64,000 nt of DNA, taken from positions 1 through 64,000 of the forward strand of contig PKUJ01000002.1 of the NCBI GenBank assembly GCA_002869565.1. The letters run 5' to 3'. The notes beneath the pieces are model-generated. The model did no database searches and was not told the DNA's origin. It worked only from the letters and a program-made list of their open reading frames with translations. The DNA is from Arcobacter sp. (GTDB lineage: Bacteria; Campylobacterota; Campylobacteria; Campylobacterales; Arcobacteraceae). A program made the translations under genes and the position numbers. Below, one piece after another: positions 9,664-18,592 of the stretch; position 1 is the first letter of the stretch, and each line of letters starts with the position of its first letter.

Positions 9664-11643
9664 TCCATCTAGATTTTGAGGAGCAATAGGAATTCTTATT
9701 TCCGGTAATGGTGAAGTATCTGTATAATACTCTTTCTTTCCATTTATTATTGATGTTTTAACATTATCAGGCATTTTAAAATTTCTTTCAATTTCAGGAT
9801 GTATTTCCAAATATTTTTTGAAAAAATGTGAAAATGCAGGAGCGGCAGTAGATCCTCCTCCTTCACTTCTTCTCATCGGAGTATTGTCGTCATTCCCAAA
9901 CCATGCAATAGTTTGAATAGTAGGAGAAAAACCACAAAACCACGCATCAACATTATCATTAGTAGTCCCAGTCTTACCTGCTAATTCAATTCCTTGAACT
10001 GCTGCTCTTCTTCCTGTTCCTCTTGTAACAACATCCTGTAAAATAGATTTACCTAAGAAAATTTGCTCAGGAGAGTCCACATATTTTTCAATTGGTTCAA
10101 AGTTTGTGATTTCTCCTTTACTATTAGTAATACTATTAATCATATATGGTGTTACTTGGATACCGTTATTAGAAAATACACTATAGGCTTTACTTAAATC
10201 TAGTGGCGAAATAGAAAATGAACCTAGAGTAATAGACAAATCTCTTGGAACATTTGTTATTCCAAATGATTCTAATCCTTTATACATATCTGCAATACCA
10301 ACTTCTGTTACTAAATTAATGGTAGCTAGATTTCTAGATTTTGTTAATGATTCTCTTAATGTAAGGATACCTTTAAACTTCCCTCCATAGTTTTTAGGTT
10401 GCCATTTTTTCTTTTCTCCATTTACTTCATAATCATAAGTTCTTCCAATATCAACAAGTTGTGATGCTGGAGAATAACCTAAATTTAAAGCTGTTTGATA
10501 TAAAAAAGGTTTTGCTGCAGAACCTGGTTGTCTTCTACTTTGCACAACCCTATTAAAAGGAGATTTTTTATAGTTAATTCCACCTACAAGAGCTAAAATT
10601 TTACCTGTATTATTCTCCATTGAAATTATTGCTCCATTTAAACTATTAACAAAGTATCCTTCCTCAACAGGATTTTTATTAGAGTCAACATTATTTAATT
10701 TATTTTTTTGTAATTTTGCATCTCTTTCTAAAATTCCATCGTATCCCACTTTTAGAGATTCTCTCGCAATTTCTTGCGCATCTAAGTCAATAGTAAGATT
10801 AATTTTATATCCACCTGTTCTTATATTTGGAATATCAGGTCTTAAAATTTTAAGCGCATAATCTATGATATATGGTGCTTTATTTTGAGTTAAAGTCTCA
10901 TCGTATACAGTTGGGATATAACTAACTGCACTTTCATACTCTTCTTTGTTAACCCAACCTAAAGTATTCATTCTTTTAACAACTTGGTTAGCTCTAGATA
11001 GTGTAAATTTAAGGTTTCTTGTTGGATCATAAAAACTTGGTGCTTTTGGTAAGCCAACTAATATTGCAACTTCTTTTATATTTAATTCATATAAATCTTT
11101 TTTGAAATATCCCCACGCTGCAGTTTTAATTCCATAATAACCATGTCCAAAATAAACCTGATTTAAATATCTCTCTAAAATTTCTTCTTTTGTTAAAATT
11201 GTTTCAAGTCTTATGGCTAAAAGAGCTTCTTTTATTTTACGTAAAAGTTTTTTTTCTCTACTAAGTATTAGTGTTTTAATTAATTGTTGCGTTAAAGTAC
11301 TAGCTCCCTCAACTAATTTCATTGCTTTAATATCTTTTATAATAGCTCTTGAAATTGCATCTGGATTTATACCATTGTGTTCAAAAAATTGAGTATCTTC
11401 AATTGCAACTAGAGCTTCAACAACTCTTGCAGGGATATCTTCATATTTTACATAAAGTCTATGTTCTTTATCAAAAATATTTGCAATAAGTTTTCCATTT
11501 TTATCATAAAACTGCGTTGTTTTAGGAGGATTGTAATTTACGACTGTATCAATATCATGTCTAATATCTGAGTAAAGTTGTAAAAGCCAAGCTGCAAGTC
11601 CTACTGCAACGATTAGTATTAAAGTAAAAATGTATTTCATCAT
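9646..11643 (-). CDS. pbpA: Penicillin-binding protein 1A, bifunctional transglycosylase/transpeptidase
   Basis: A 665-aa class A PBP that polymerises and cross-links peptidoglycan. It has an N-terminal membrane anchor (residues 4-22), a GT51 transglycosylase domain with EDTQFFEHNGI (catalytic Glu82) and TLTQQL, and a transpeptidase domain with RQPGSAAKPF (catalytic Ser near 365), SRN and AGKTGTTND. It is the last gene of a gpmI-ABC-PBP1A unit, starting 3 bases after the ABC gene stop with an AGGAAA site. The start could be either of two adjacent ATG codons. Confidence 0.94.
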   Translation of the reverse strand: MMKYIFTLILIVAVGLAAWLLQLYSDIRHDIDTVVNYNPPKTTQFYDKNGKLIANIFDKEHRLYVKYEDIPARVVEALVAIEDTQFFEHNGINPDAISRAIIKDIKAMKLVEGASTLTQQLIKTLILSREKKLLRKIKEALLAIRLETILTKEEILERYLNQVYFGHGYYGIKTAAWGYFKKDLYELNIKEVAILVGLPKAPSFYDPTRNLKFTLSRANQVVKRMNTLGWVNKEEYESAVSYIPTVYDETLTQNKAPYIIDYALKILRPDIPNIRTGGYKINLTIDLDAQEIARESLKVGYDGILERDAKLQKNKLNNVDSNKNPVEEGYFVNSLNGAIISMENNTGKILALVGGINYKKSPFNRVVQSRRQPGSAAKPFLYQTALNLGYSPASQLVDIGRTYDYEVNGEKKKWQPKNYGGKFKGILTLRESLTKSRNLATINLVTEVGIADMYKGLESFGITNVPRDLSITLGSFSISPLDLSKAYSVFSNNGIQVTPYMINSITNSKGEITNFEPIEKYVDSPEQIFLGKSILQDVVTRGTGRRAAVQGIELAGKTGTTNDNVDAWFCGFSPTIQTIAWFGNDDNTPMRRSEGGGSTAAPAFSHFFKKYLEIHPEIERNFKMPDNVKTSIINGKKEYYTDTSPLPEIRIPIAPQNLDGETIEF

Positions 11644-11646
11644 ATT

Positions 11647-12345
11647 TTATTTCCTAAATTCTTTGTTTTCAAAAGTTGAATCTATAAGTTCTTTTGTATA
11701 TTTGTCTTTTGGATTTTTTAAAACTTCCAAAGTTTTTCCTGATTCTATTATTTTCCCATTTTTAATTATAACAATTTCTTCACAAATATTTTTAATTGAA
11801 TTTATATCATGGGTAACAAACAAAATTAAAATATCTAATTTTTTTGATAAACTGTTTATTAAATCAAGTATAACATTTTTTGATTTTTCATCTAAAGCTG
11901 TTGTAGGTTCGTCAAGAAGTAAAAGTTTTATGTCATTACTCAAGGCTATAGCAATTACAACTCTTTGAAGTTGTCCTCCACTTAATTCACTTGGGAATCT
12001 ATCTAAAACAAAATTTTCAAGCCCTACAAGTTGTAATAACTCTAGTTTTTTTTCATTGGAACAAAAAAATTGTTTTTTTATTTTTGTCATAGGAGAGAGT
12101 GACGTAAAGGGATTTTGAGGAATAAAACCAATATTTAAACTATTTAATTCAAAATCAGATTTAACATCAAATATTAAATCTAGATTTGAGGGAAGTAAGT
12201 TTAAAATAGATTTTAAAGTCAAAGATTTCCCACTTCCACTTTGCCCTATTAAAGCTGTAGAACTAGTTATTGAGAGATTAATATCTACTAGTTTTTTATT
12301 CTCAACACTTATTTGTAGTTTTTTTATATCTACAGCTTTAGGCAT
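11647..12345 (-). CDS. Orphan ABC transporter ATP-binding protein (oligopeptide/nickel type)
   Basis: A 232-aa ABC ATPase with Walker A GQSGSGKS (residues 34-41), the Q-loop IPQNPFTSLSP, signature LSGGQLQR, Walker B LLLLDEP and the switch His in THD. The Q-loop sequence and length resemble the DppD/OppD/NikD class. No permease or binding protein is encoded nearby, so its transport partner is unknown. Its ATG follows the gpmI stop directly (TAAATG) and it lies 3 bases before the PBP1A gene, so it is translated as part of that operon. Confidence 0.85.
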   Translation of the reverse strand: MPKAVDIKKLQISVENKKLVDINLSITSSTALIGQSGSGKSLTLKSILNLLPSNLDLIFDVKSDFELNSLNIGFIPQNPFTSLSPMTKIKKQFFCSNEKKLELLQLVGLENFVLDRFPSELSGGQLQRVVIAIALSNDIKLLLLDEPTTALDEKSKNVILDLINSLSKKLDILILFVTHDINSIKNICEEIVIIKNGKIIESGKTLEVLKNPKDKYTKELIDSTFENKEFRK

Positions 12346-13821
12346 TTAGATTAATTCCTCATCCATTTCTATTGGTTTTTCTAAATCCATCAGTTTTAAA
12401 ATTGTTGGTGCGAGATTATTTAAGCTTCCATTTTTAACTTCTTTTACATTTTCTGCTATAACGAAGCAATAAACATCACCTACCGTATGATTTGTAAGAA
12501 CTTTTCCCTCTGCATTTTTCATCATTTCACAATTTCCATGATCACTTGTTAAAACTAAACTATAATCTTGTTCTTTTGCTTTTTCTATAATAAGTCCAAG
12601 TTCATGGTCAACTGCTTCAACAGCTTTTATTCCTGCTTCATAAACTCCTGTATGTCCAACCATATCACCATTTGCAAAGTTAACAACAATAAAATCAGTA
12701 TTTGAATCCATAGCTTTTCTAACTTCAATTCCAACTTCAGGGGCACTCATTTCAGGTTTTAAATCATATGTTGCAACAGAAGGTGAGGGTATTAAAACTC
12801 TAGTTTCATTTAATACAGGTTCTTCTACTCCTCCATTAAAGAAAAATGTAACATGTGCATATTTTTCAGTTTCTGCTGTGTGAAGTTGAGATAATCCTTC
12901 CTTTGAAATTACTTCTGCTAGAGTATTTTTTGGAGTCTCTTTTGGGAACATTATAGGTAGAGGAAGATTTTTATCATACTGTGTTATTGTAGCAATGTTT
13001 AAATTTTCTGTAAACCTAGGAAATTCGCTAAATTTTTCATTTGCAATTACATTTGAAATCTCTCTCATTCTATCACTTCTAAAGTTACAGAAAATAATTC
13101 CATCATTTTCTTCAAAGCCATTATAAGTATCAAATGCAGTTGGCATTAAAAATTCATCAAAAATGTCTTCTTTATATGAATCTTCTATGTATGTTAAAAC
13201 ATCTGTATCAGTTTTAGGCTGTGCAAAGGCAAGTGCATCATGACCTTTTTGAACTCTATCCCATCTATTATCTCTATCCATTGTATAATATCTTCCTGCA
13301 ATAGTTGCAATCTTAATATCATCATCACAAACATCTATTAATTGTTTAACATATTTAGCTGAGCAATCAGGAGCTACATCTCTACCATCTGCAATTATAT
13401 GAAAAAAAACTTTTTTACCTTTATTTTTTGCAATTTTTGCAATGGCAATAATATGATTAATATGAGAATGAACTCCACCGTCGCTGATTAAACCTAAAAG
13501 ATGAATATTATTCGACTTATTAATTGTATTTTTTAGAACTTCATTATCTTTTAATGTATCTTCTTCAATTTCAATATTTATTTTTACCAAATCTTGATAT
13601 AAAACTCTTCCTGAACCTATTGTCATGTGTCCAACTTCACTATTCCCCATTTGCCCATCTGGAAGACCAACGTGTTTTCCATATGTATGAATTAAAGAGT
13701 AAGGCACATTTTTAAATAGATAATCATAAGTTGGAGTATTTGCATTTGAAAATGCATTAAAACTATTTGATTCATTGTGTCCAATACCATCTGTGATAAC
13801 CAAGATTGCTTTTTTACTCAT
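12346..13821 (-). CDS. gpmI: 2,3-bisphosphoglycerate-independent phosphoglycerate mutase
   Basis: A 491-aa manganese-dependent mutase that interconverts 3- and 2-phosphoglycerate. The alkaline-phosphatase-like metal site is visible: DGIG with Asp11, the catalytic serine in QMGNSEVGH (Ser61), GDMVGHTG and SDHGNCEMM toward the C-terminus. It is the first gene of a three-gene minus-strand unit with good promoter and AAGG signals, divergent from mraY, an arrangement known from other Campylobacterota. Confidence 0.96.
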   Translation of the reverse strand: MSKKAILVITDGIGHNESNSFNAFSNANTPTYDYLFKNVPYSLIHTYGKHVGLPDGQMGNSEVGHMTIGSGRVLYQDLVKINIEIEEDTLKDNEVLKNTINKSNNIHLLGLISDGGVHSHINHIIAIAKIAKNKGKKVFFHIIADGRDVAPDCSAKYVKQLIDVCDDDIKIATIAGRYYTMDRDNRWDRVQKGHDALAFAQPKTDTDVLTYIEDSYKEDIFDEFLMPTAFDTYNGFEENDGIIFCNFRSDRMREISNVIANEKFSEFPRFTENLNIATITQYDKNLPLPIMFPKETPKNTLAEVISKEGLSQLHTAETEKYAHVTFFFNGGVEEPVLNETRVLIPSPSVATYDLKPEMSAPEVGIEVRKAMDSNTDFIVVNFANGDMVGHTGVYEAGIKAVEAVDHELGLIIEKAKEQDYSLVLTSDHGNCEMMKNAEGKVLTNHTVGDVYCFVIAENVKEVKNGSLNNLAPTILKLMDLEKPIEMDEELI

Positions 13822-13851
13822 TGTTTAAACCTTTTAAAACCTATATTGTAT

Positions 13852-13870
13852 TATAATCAACGCGATTATA
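13852..13870. promoter_or_regulatory. Divergent gpmI/mraY promoters
   Basis: TATAAT at 13852-13857 on the plus strand (toward mraY) and TATAAT at 13870-13865 on the minus strand (toward gpmI, preceded by TTTGG). The two -10 elements are 7 bases apart, so polymerase binding is likely mutually exclusive. Confidence 0.6.
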
Positions 13871-13889
13871 CCAAATTGAAGGTTTAAAT

Positions 13890-14951
13890 TTGTTTTATTG
13901 GTTTTATAGACATTTAGATATTAATATTTTTCAGTACATTTCTGTTCGTGCAGGTATCGCATTTTTTATTGCATTTTTTATGACCATGTTTTTATTACCA
14001 AAGTTTGTTAGCTGGGCAAAGAAAAAAAACGCTTCACAACCTATTTATGAACATGCCCCTGAATCTCATCAAGAGAAAGCTGGCACTCCAACAATGGGTG
14101 GAGTTGTATTTATCTTCTCCACTATTATTGCTACAATTTTAACAATTAAATTAAACAATTTTTATGTAGTAGGTGGACTTGTAACCTTAGGAATTTTTTC
14201 TTTGATTGGTATTCAAGATGATTATTCAAAAATTACGAAAAATGCAAATAATGCAGGTTTGAGTTCAAGAGCAAAGTTGCTATTACAATTCTTTGCAGCA
14301 TTTATCGTTGCGGGTATTTTGATAATGTATAATCATACAACAACTTTATATACACCATTTTATAAATACCCAATTTTTGACATGGGCTTTTTTGCTTTAG
14401 TTTTTTGGATGTTGGTGATGGTTGCCGCTTCAAATGCTGTAAATCTTACTGATGGTCTAGATGGATTAGCTACTGTTCCCTCTTTAATGGCTTTTTTTAC
14501 ACTTTCTGGCATAGTGTATATTACTGGACATGCTATTTTCTCTTCATATCTCTTACTTCCAAATATAAAAACTGTAGGAGAATTAGCCATTATTGGAACT
14601 GCTATTATTGGATCTCTTCTTGCCTTCCTTTGGTATAATTGTCATCCTGCACAAGTTTTTATGGGAGATAGTGGTTCTCTACCAATTGGCGCATTTATGG
14701 GATATATGGCAATTGTAGGAAAATCAGAAATTTTATTAATTATAATTGGTCTAATTTTTGTTATTGAAACAGTTTCTGTAATTCTCCAAGTAGGCTCTTA
14801 TAAATTAAGACAAAAAAGAGTTTTTCTAATGGCTCCTATTCATCATCATTTTGAAGAAAAAGGGTGGAAAGAAAATAAAATCATTGTTCGCTTTTGGATA
14901 ATCTCATTTATGGCCAATCTTGTGGCTCTAATGAGCCTTAAAATTAGATAG
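13890..14951 (+). CDS. mraY: Phospho-MurNAc-pentapeptide translocase MraY
   Basis: A 353-aa polytopic membrane enzyme that transfers phospho-MurNAc-pentapeptide to undecaprenyl phosphate, forming lipid I. Signatures are the cytoplasmic IQDDYSKI (Asp-Asp pair), [21 protein letters not shown] and the histidine loop [12 protein letters not shown]. Translation starts at TTG with GAAGG 7 bases before. murD follows after 10 bases. Confidence 0.95.
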   Translation: MFYWFYRHLDINIFQYISVRAGIAFFIAFFMTMFLLPKFVSWAKKKNASQPIYEHAPESHQEKAGTPTMGGVVFIFSTIIATILTIKLNNFYVVGGLVTLGIFSLIGIQDDYSKITKNANNAGLSSRAKLLLQFFAAFIVAGILIMYNHTTTLYTPFYKYPIFDMGFFALVFWMLVMVAASNAVNLTDGLDGLATVPSLMAFFTLSGIVYITGHAIFSSYLLLPNIKTVGELAIIGTAIIGSLLAFLWYNCHPAQVFMGDSGSLPIGAFMGYMAIVGKSEILLIIIGLIFVIETVSVILQVGSYKLRQKRVFLMAPIHHHFEEKGWKENKIIVRFWIISFMANLVALMSLKIR

Positions 14952-14961
14952 AGTTATTTTT

Positions 14962-16122
14962 ATGATAAGAGTACTTGGAAAAGGCATAACTGCGCAAGCA
15001 ATTAAAGATAATTTTGATGATGTAATATTATATGATGATAAGGATTTTGAAAATTATGATTTAAATTCAAACGATGTTACTGTTGTTAGCCCTGGAATCC
15101 CACCTTTTAATGAAATGGTAAAAAAAGCAAATAACAAACAAAGTGATTACGACTTATTTGCTGATGACATGCCTTTCTCTATTTGGATATCTGGAACAAA
15201 TGGAAAAACAACAACTACTCAAATGATTCAGCATATTCTAGAAGAAAAAGGCAGTGTCTGTGGTGGTAATATTGGAACATCTATTTCTAACTTGGATAAA
15301 AATGCACCAATATGGATATTAGAGACATCTTCTTTTACATTTCATTATACTAATAAAGCTAAGCCCAATTTGTACATATTACTTCCTATTAGTGAAGATC
15401 ATATCTCTTGGCATGGTTCATATGACTAATATAAGAAAGCTAAACTAAAACCTCTTAATATGATGATTGAAGGTGAGATTGCAATTATCCCTGAAGAGTT
15501 TAAAGATTATCCTACAAGTGCTTATAAAATTACATATAAAAATTCTGATGATTTGTGTGAGTTCTTTGATATAAAAAAAGAAAAGATCAAATTTAAGGAA
15601 CCTTTTTTACTGGATTCTCTTTTAGCTCTTGCCTCTAAGAAAATTTTATTTGATGAGATTGATTATGAAAGAATGGAAACATTTACAATCGATGAGCATA
15701 AAGTAGAAGAGTTTAAAGATTCACAAAATAGATTGTGGGTTAATGATTCAAAAGCTACAAATGTTGATGCTACTGTTAATGCCTTAAGTTCATATTTAGA
15801 TAAAAAGATTTATTTAATACTTGGAGGTGATGATAAAGGTGCAAATCTTGAACCATTATTTGATTTTATAAAAAACTTAAATATTGAAGTTTTTGCCATA
15901 GGAAGTAATTATAAAAGAATTATTTCTTATTGTAAAGAAAATAAAATAAAATTTAATGAATCAAAATTTTTAAAAAATTCAGTGCTTGATATTGCATTAA
16001 AGCACGATAATAACAGCGTTGCAATGCTATCCCCAGCAGCAGCTTCTCTTGATCAATTTCCATCATACAAGATTAGAGGAAATGAATTCAAACAATTCGT
16101 ATTTGGTTTAAGCTTAAATTAA
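14962..16122 (+). pseudogene. murD: UDP-MurNAc-alanine:D-glutamate ligase MurD, interrupted by an in-frame TAA
   Basis: An open frame of 387 codons that would encode MurD, the cytoplasmic ligase adding D-Glu to UDP-MurNAc-Ala. The ATP loop GTNGKTTTT lies at residues 78-86, then GNIGTSI, a SEDHISWHGSYD region, the C-terminal VNDSKATNVDA and GGDDKGANLEP. Codon 156 (15427-15429) is TAA, immediately after HGSYD; the same frame resumes with YKKAKLKPL and runs to the natural stop. No base is inserted or lost, so one substitution from AAA, GAA or CAA explains it. MurD is normally essential and no second copy is in the window. Read-through, a true null rescued elsewhere, or a sequence error are possible. 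Confidence 0.85.
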
Positions 16123-16140
16123 TTGTTCTATGTGTATAAT
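16107..16140 (+). promoter_or_regulatory. Promoter of the tRNA cluster
   Basis: TTTAAGCTT (16107-16115) in the -35 position followed by TGTGTATAAT with TATAAT at 16135-16140. The TTTAAG element and T-rich spacer match the epsilonproteobacterial sigma-70 pattern. It overlaps the murD 3' end and starts about 40 bases before tRNA-Phe. Confidence 0.5.
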
Positions 16141-16179
16141 TTCACTCCAATTTAAGCAGGACACGTTTTAAACGTTAAT

Positions 16180-16255
16180 GGCTCGGTAGCTCAGTCGGTA
16201 GAGCAAAGGACTGAAAATCCTTGTGTCGACGGTTCGATTCCGCCCCGCGCCACCA
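16180..16255 (+). tRNA. tRNA-Phe (GAA)
   Basis: A 76-base cloverleaf with anticodon loop CTGAAAA and encoded CCA. Two stem positions do not pair: acceptor position 4 is T opposite C, and the T-stem pair 50-64 is A opposite C (GACGG against CCGCC). All other stems are sound. The gene is probably functional, but the two mismatches are unusual and may be substitutions or sequence errors. Confidence 0.93.
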
Positions 16256-16270
16256 CTTAAATTTTTGGAT

Positions 16271-16347
16271 GCTGGTGTAGCTCAGTTGGCTAGAGCAGCT
16301 GATTTGTAATCAGCAGGTCGGGGGTTCAACTCCCTTCACCAGCTCCA
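16271..16347 (+). tRNA. tRNA-Thr (TGT)
   Basis: A 77-base cloverleaf with loop TTTGTAA, acceptor GCTGGTG/CACCAGC and encoded CCA. The T stem closes with two adjacent G-T wobbles (GGGGG against CCCTT). Second gene of the tRNA cluster. Confidence 0.95.
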
Positions 16348-16412
16348 TTTTTACATTTTGTCGAACGTTGTCTTTAAGACCAGCGCTTGACCAGAACAAT
16401 AATATTTTCAAC

Positions 16413-16497
16413 GGGAAGGTTGGAGAGTGGTCAAATCCTGCGGATTGTAAATCCGCCGCCTACGGCTTCGAAGGTTCGAGTCCTTCTCTTCCCACCA
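16413..16497 (+). tRNA. tRNA-Tyr (GTA)
   Basis: An 85-base class II tRNA with a long variable arm, anticodon loop TTGTAAA, acceptor GGGAAGG/TCTTCCC and encoded CCA. Third gene of the cluster. Confidence 0.95.
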
Positions 16498-16508
16498 CTA
16501 AGATGAGC

Positions 16509-16585
<77 letters not shown>

Positions 16586-16616
16586 TTTTTTATTTATTTA
16601 TTGTTTACTGGGAGCT

Positions 16617-16655
16617 GAGTTATAACGCGAAATCAATTATAACTCCTATTTTTAT
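16617..16655 (+). terminator. Hairpin after the tRNA cluster
   Basis: GAGTTATAA (16617-16625) and TTATAACTC (16637-16645) form a perfect 9-bp stem, followed by CTATTTTTAT. It probably ends or attenuates the tRNA transcript before tuf. Confidence 0.6.
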
Positions 16656-16755
16656 ACAAATAACTCCCTTTAATGTATTTTTTAGTATTTTTTAAGTAAA
16701 ATACCAATCCACAAAATATATCGCTATATTTTTGTGCAATTTTTATAAACAAATC

Positions 16756-16797
16756 CCCTCTGAATAGAGAAGCTAGTGGGCTTATCTACTCAGAGGG
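16756..16797 (+). promoter_or_regulatory. Long hairpin in the tuf leader
   Basis: CCCTCTGA (16756-16763) pairs perfectly with TCAGAGGG (16790-16797); inner AGAGAAGC and GGCTTATCT segments extend it. A TATAAA hexamer at 16744-16749 precedes it, and the tuf ribosome-binding site AAGGGG starts 24 bases after it. It has no T tract, so it is more likely an RNA stability or translational control element than a terminator. Confidence 0.55.
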
Positions 16798-16832
16798 CAA
16801 TAACCAAAACAAAATTTTTTAAGGGGATTTTT

Positions 16833-18041
16833 ATGGCAAAAGAAAAATTCGAGCGAAGTAAACCGCACGTAAACATTGGTACTATTGGTCACGTTGACCA
16901 CGGTAAAACTACATTAACAGCTGCAATCACTATGGTTTTAGGACTTAAAAATGGTCAAGCAACTATGGATTATGATCAAATTGATAATGCTCCAGAAGAA
17001 AGAGAAAGAGGAATTACAATTGCTACTTCTCACGTTGAGTATGAAACAGAAACTAGACATTATGCACACGTAGATTGTCCTGGTCACGCCGATTACGTAA
17101 AAAATATGATTACTGGTGCTGCTCAAATGGATGGTGCTATTTTAGTTATTGCTTCAACAGATGGTCCTATGGCTCAAACAAGAGAGCATATCTTATTATC
17201 TAAACAAGTAGGTGTTCCATACATCGTTGTTTTCTTAAACAAAGAAGATCAATTAGATGATGAAGATAAAGAAGAGATGTTAGAATTAGTTGAAATGGAA
17301 GTAAGAGAATTACTTTCAGAATACGAATTCCCAGGTGATGATACTCCAATCGTTGCTGGATCTGCATTCCAAGCATTAGAAGAAGCTAAAGCTGGTACAG
17401 CTGGTGAGTGGTCAGAAAAAATCTATAAATTAATGGATGAAGTTGATTCATATATTCCAACTCCAGTAAGAGATACTGAACAAGATTTCTTAATGCCTGT
17501 TGAAGATGTTTTCTCAATCTCAGGAAGAGGTACAGTTGTAACTGGTGCTATTTCTAAAGGTACTATTAAATTAGGTGAGCAAATTGAAATCGTTGGTCTT
17601 AAAGACACTCAAACAACTACTGTAACAGGTATTGAGATGTTTAGAAAAGAGATGGAATTTGCACAAGCTGGTGATAATGCTGGTATTTTAGTTAGAGGTA
17701 TTAAAAAAGAAGACGTTCAAAGAGGACAAGTTCTTATTAAGCCAGGAACAATTACTCCACACACTGAATTCAGATGTGAAGTGTATATTCTTTCTAAAGA
17801 GGAAGGTGGTAGACATACTCCATTCTTCTCAGGATATAGACCACAATTTTATGTAAGAACTACTGACGTTACAGGTTCTTGTACTTTACCAGAGGGAACT
17901 GAAATGGTTATGCCTGGTGACAATGTAGAAATGACAGTTAAACTAGTTGCTCCTATCGCTCTTGAAAAGGGAACTAAGTTCGCTATCAGAGAAGGTGGAA
18001 GAACTGTTGGTGCTGGAGTTGTTGCAGAAGTTCTAGTATAA
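16833..18041 (+). CDS. tuf: Elongation factor Tu
   Basis: A 402-aa GTPase that brings aminoacyl-tRNA to the ribosome. G motifs are GHVDHGKT (19-26), DCPGH, and NKED. Start 16833 is set by AAGGGG 6 bases upstream; an upstream frame extension is spurious. Compared with most bacterial EF-Tu, it reads VVTGAISKG where GRIE(R/K)G is expected, and DGPMAQT where DGPMPQT is usual. The rest, including EGGRHTPFF and the C-terminal [12 protein letters not shown], is standard. This looks like a lineage-specific form rather than a damaged gene. Confidence 0.97.
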   Translation: MAKEKFERSKPHVNIGTIGHVDHGKTTLTAAITMVLGLKNGQATMDYDQIDNAPEERERGITIATSHVEYETETRHYAHVDCPGHADYVKNMITGAAQMDGAILVIASTDGPMAQTREHILLSKQVGVPYIVVFLNKEDQLDDEDKEEMLELVEMEVRELLSEYEFPGDDTPIVAGSAFQALEEAKAGTAGEWSEKIYKLMDEVDSYIPTPVRDTEQDFLMPVEDVFSISGRGTVVTGAISKGTIKLGEQIEIVGLKDTQTTTVTGIEMFRKEMEFAQAGDNAGILVRGIKKEDVQRGQVLIKPGTITPHTEFRCEVYILSKEEGGRHTPFFSGYRPQFYVRTTDVTGSCTLPEGTEMVMPGDNVEMTVKLVAPIALEKGTKFAIREGGRTVGAGVVAEVLV

Positions 18042-18050
18042 GGATTAATG

Positions 18051-18221
18051 ATGGGTAACGGAGTTAGCATCAAAATTGGACTAAAATGTGAAGAGTGTGG
18101 TGATATTAATTACACTACTTATAAAAACCCAAAAACTCATACTGAGAAAATGGCAATAAAAAAATATAGTCCAAGATTAAAAAAACATACAATTCATAAA
18201 GAAGTTAAGTTAAAGTCGTAA
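18051..18221 (+). CDS. rpmG: 50S ribosomal protein L33
   Basis: A 56-aa ribosomal protein located 9 bases after tuf (an adjacent ATG at 18048 would add one residue). The first zinc-type pair CEEC is present ([16 protein letters not shown]), but the later cysteine usual in KKYCPRLKKHT is Ser here, so zinc binding is probably lost. It ends in KEVKLKS. The start has an extra MGNGVS stretch before the common core. A hairpin overlaps the stop codon. Confidence 0.93.
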   Translation: MGNGVSIKIGLKCEECGDINYTTYKNPKTHTEKMAIKKYSPRLKKHTIHKEVKLKS

Positions 18222-18240
18222 GACTTTAGCTTAACCTTTA
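18204..18240 (+). terminator. Hairpin over the rpmG stop codon
   Basis: A 14-bp stem (18204-18217 with 18222-18235, one G-T wobble) with loop GTAA that contains most of the stop codon, followed by CTTTATTATCTT. It likely ends the tuf-rpmG transcript or separates it from tRNA-Trp by processing. Confidence 0.6.
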
Positions 18241-18251
18241 TTATCTTAAGT

Positions 18252-18327
18252 AGGTCAGTAGCTCCAATGGTAGAGCGCCGGATTCCAAATCCGATGGTTG
18301 TGGGTTCGAGTCCCTCCTGGCCTGCCA
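18252..18327 (+). tRNA. tRNA-Trp (CCA)
   Basis: A 76-base cloverleaf with anticodon CCA inside ATTCCAAAT, acceptor AGGTCAG/CTGGCCT with one G-T pair, discriminator G and encoded CCA. It sits between rpmG and secE, the conserved order in this phylum. Confidence 0.96.
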
Positions 18328-18398
18328 CTAAATTTTTTTAAAAGTAGTTTCGACTTTTTTTAAAAGAATTTATAAGCTTAAAATTTTTGGAGTCGATT

Positions 18399-18581
18399 GT
18401 GAACAAATTTAAAACATATTATAAAAATGCTAAAGAAGAATTATTTAAAGTAATTTTTCCTATTAAAGAACAAATCAGATCTGCTTATTTATCTGTATTT
18501 GTAGTAGTAACTGTAATTTCATTATTCTTAGCATTAATCGATGCAATTATGTCTCTAAGCTTATCAGCTGTAATGAACTAA
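18399..18581 (+). CDS. secE: Preprotein translocase subunit SecE
   Basis: A 60-aa single-span membrane protein that stabilises SecY in the translocon. The N-terminal amphipathic part contains KNAKEELFKVIFP, matching the SecE signature, followed by one transmembrane helix (about 33-52). I chose the GTG at 18399 because GGAG lies 6 bases before it; a TTG 12 bases upstream overlaps that site. nusG follows after 11 bases. Confidence 0.92.
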   Translation: MNKFKTYYKNAKEELFKVIFPIKEQIRSAYLSVFVVVTVISLFLALIDAIMSLSLSAVMN

Positions 18582-18592
18582 GGAAAAAATTA

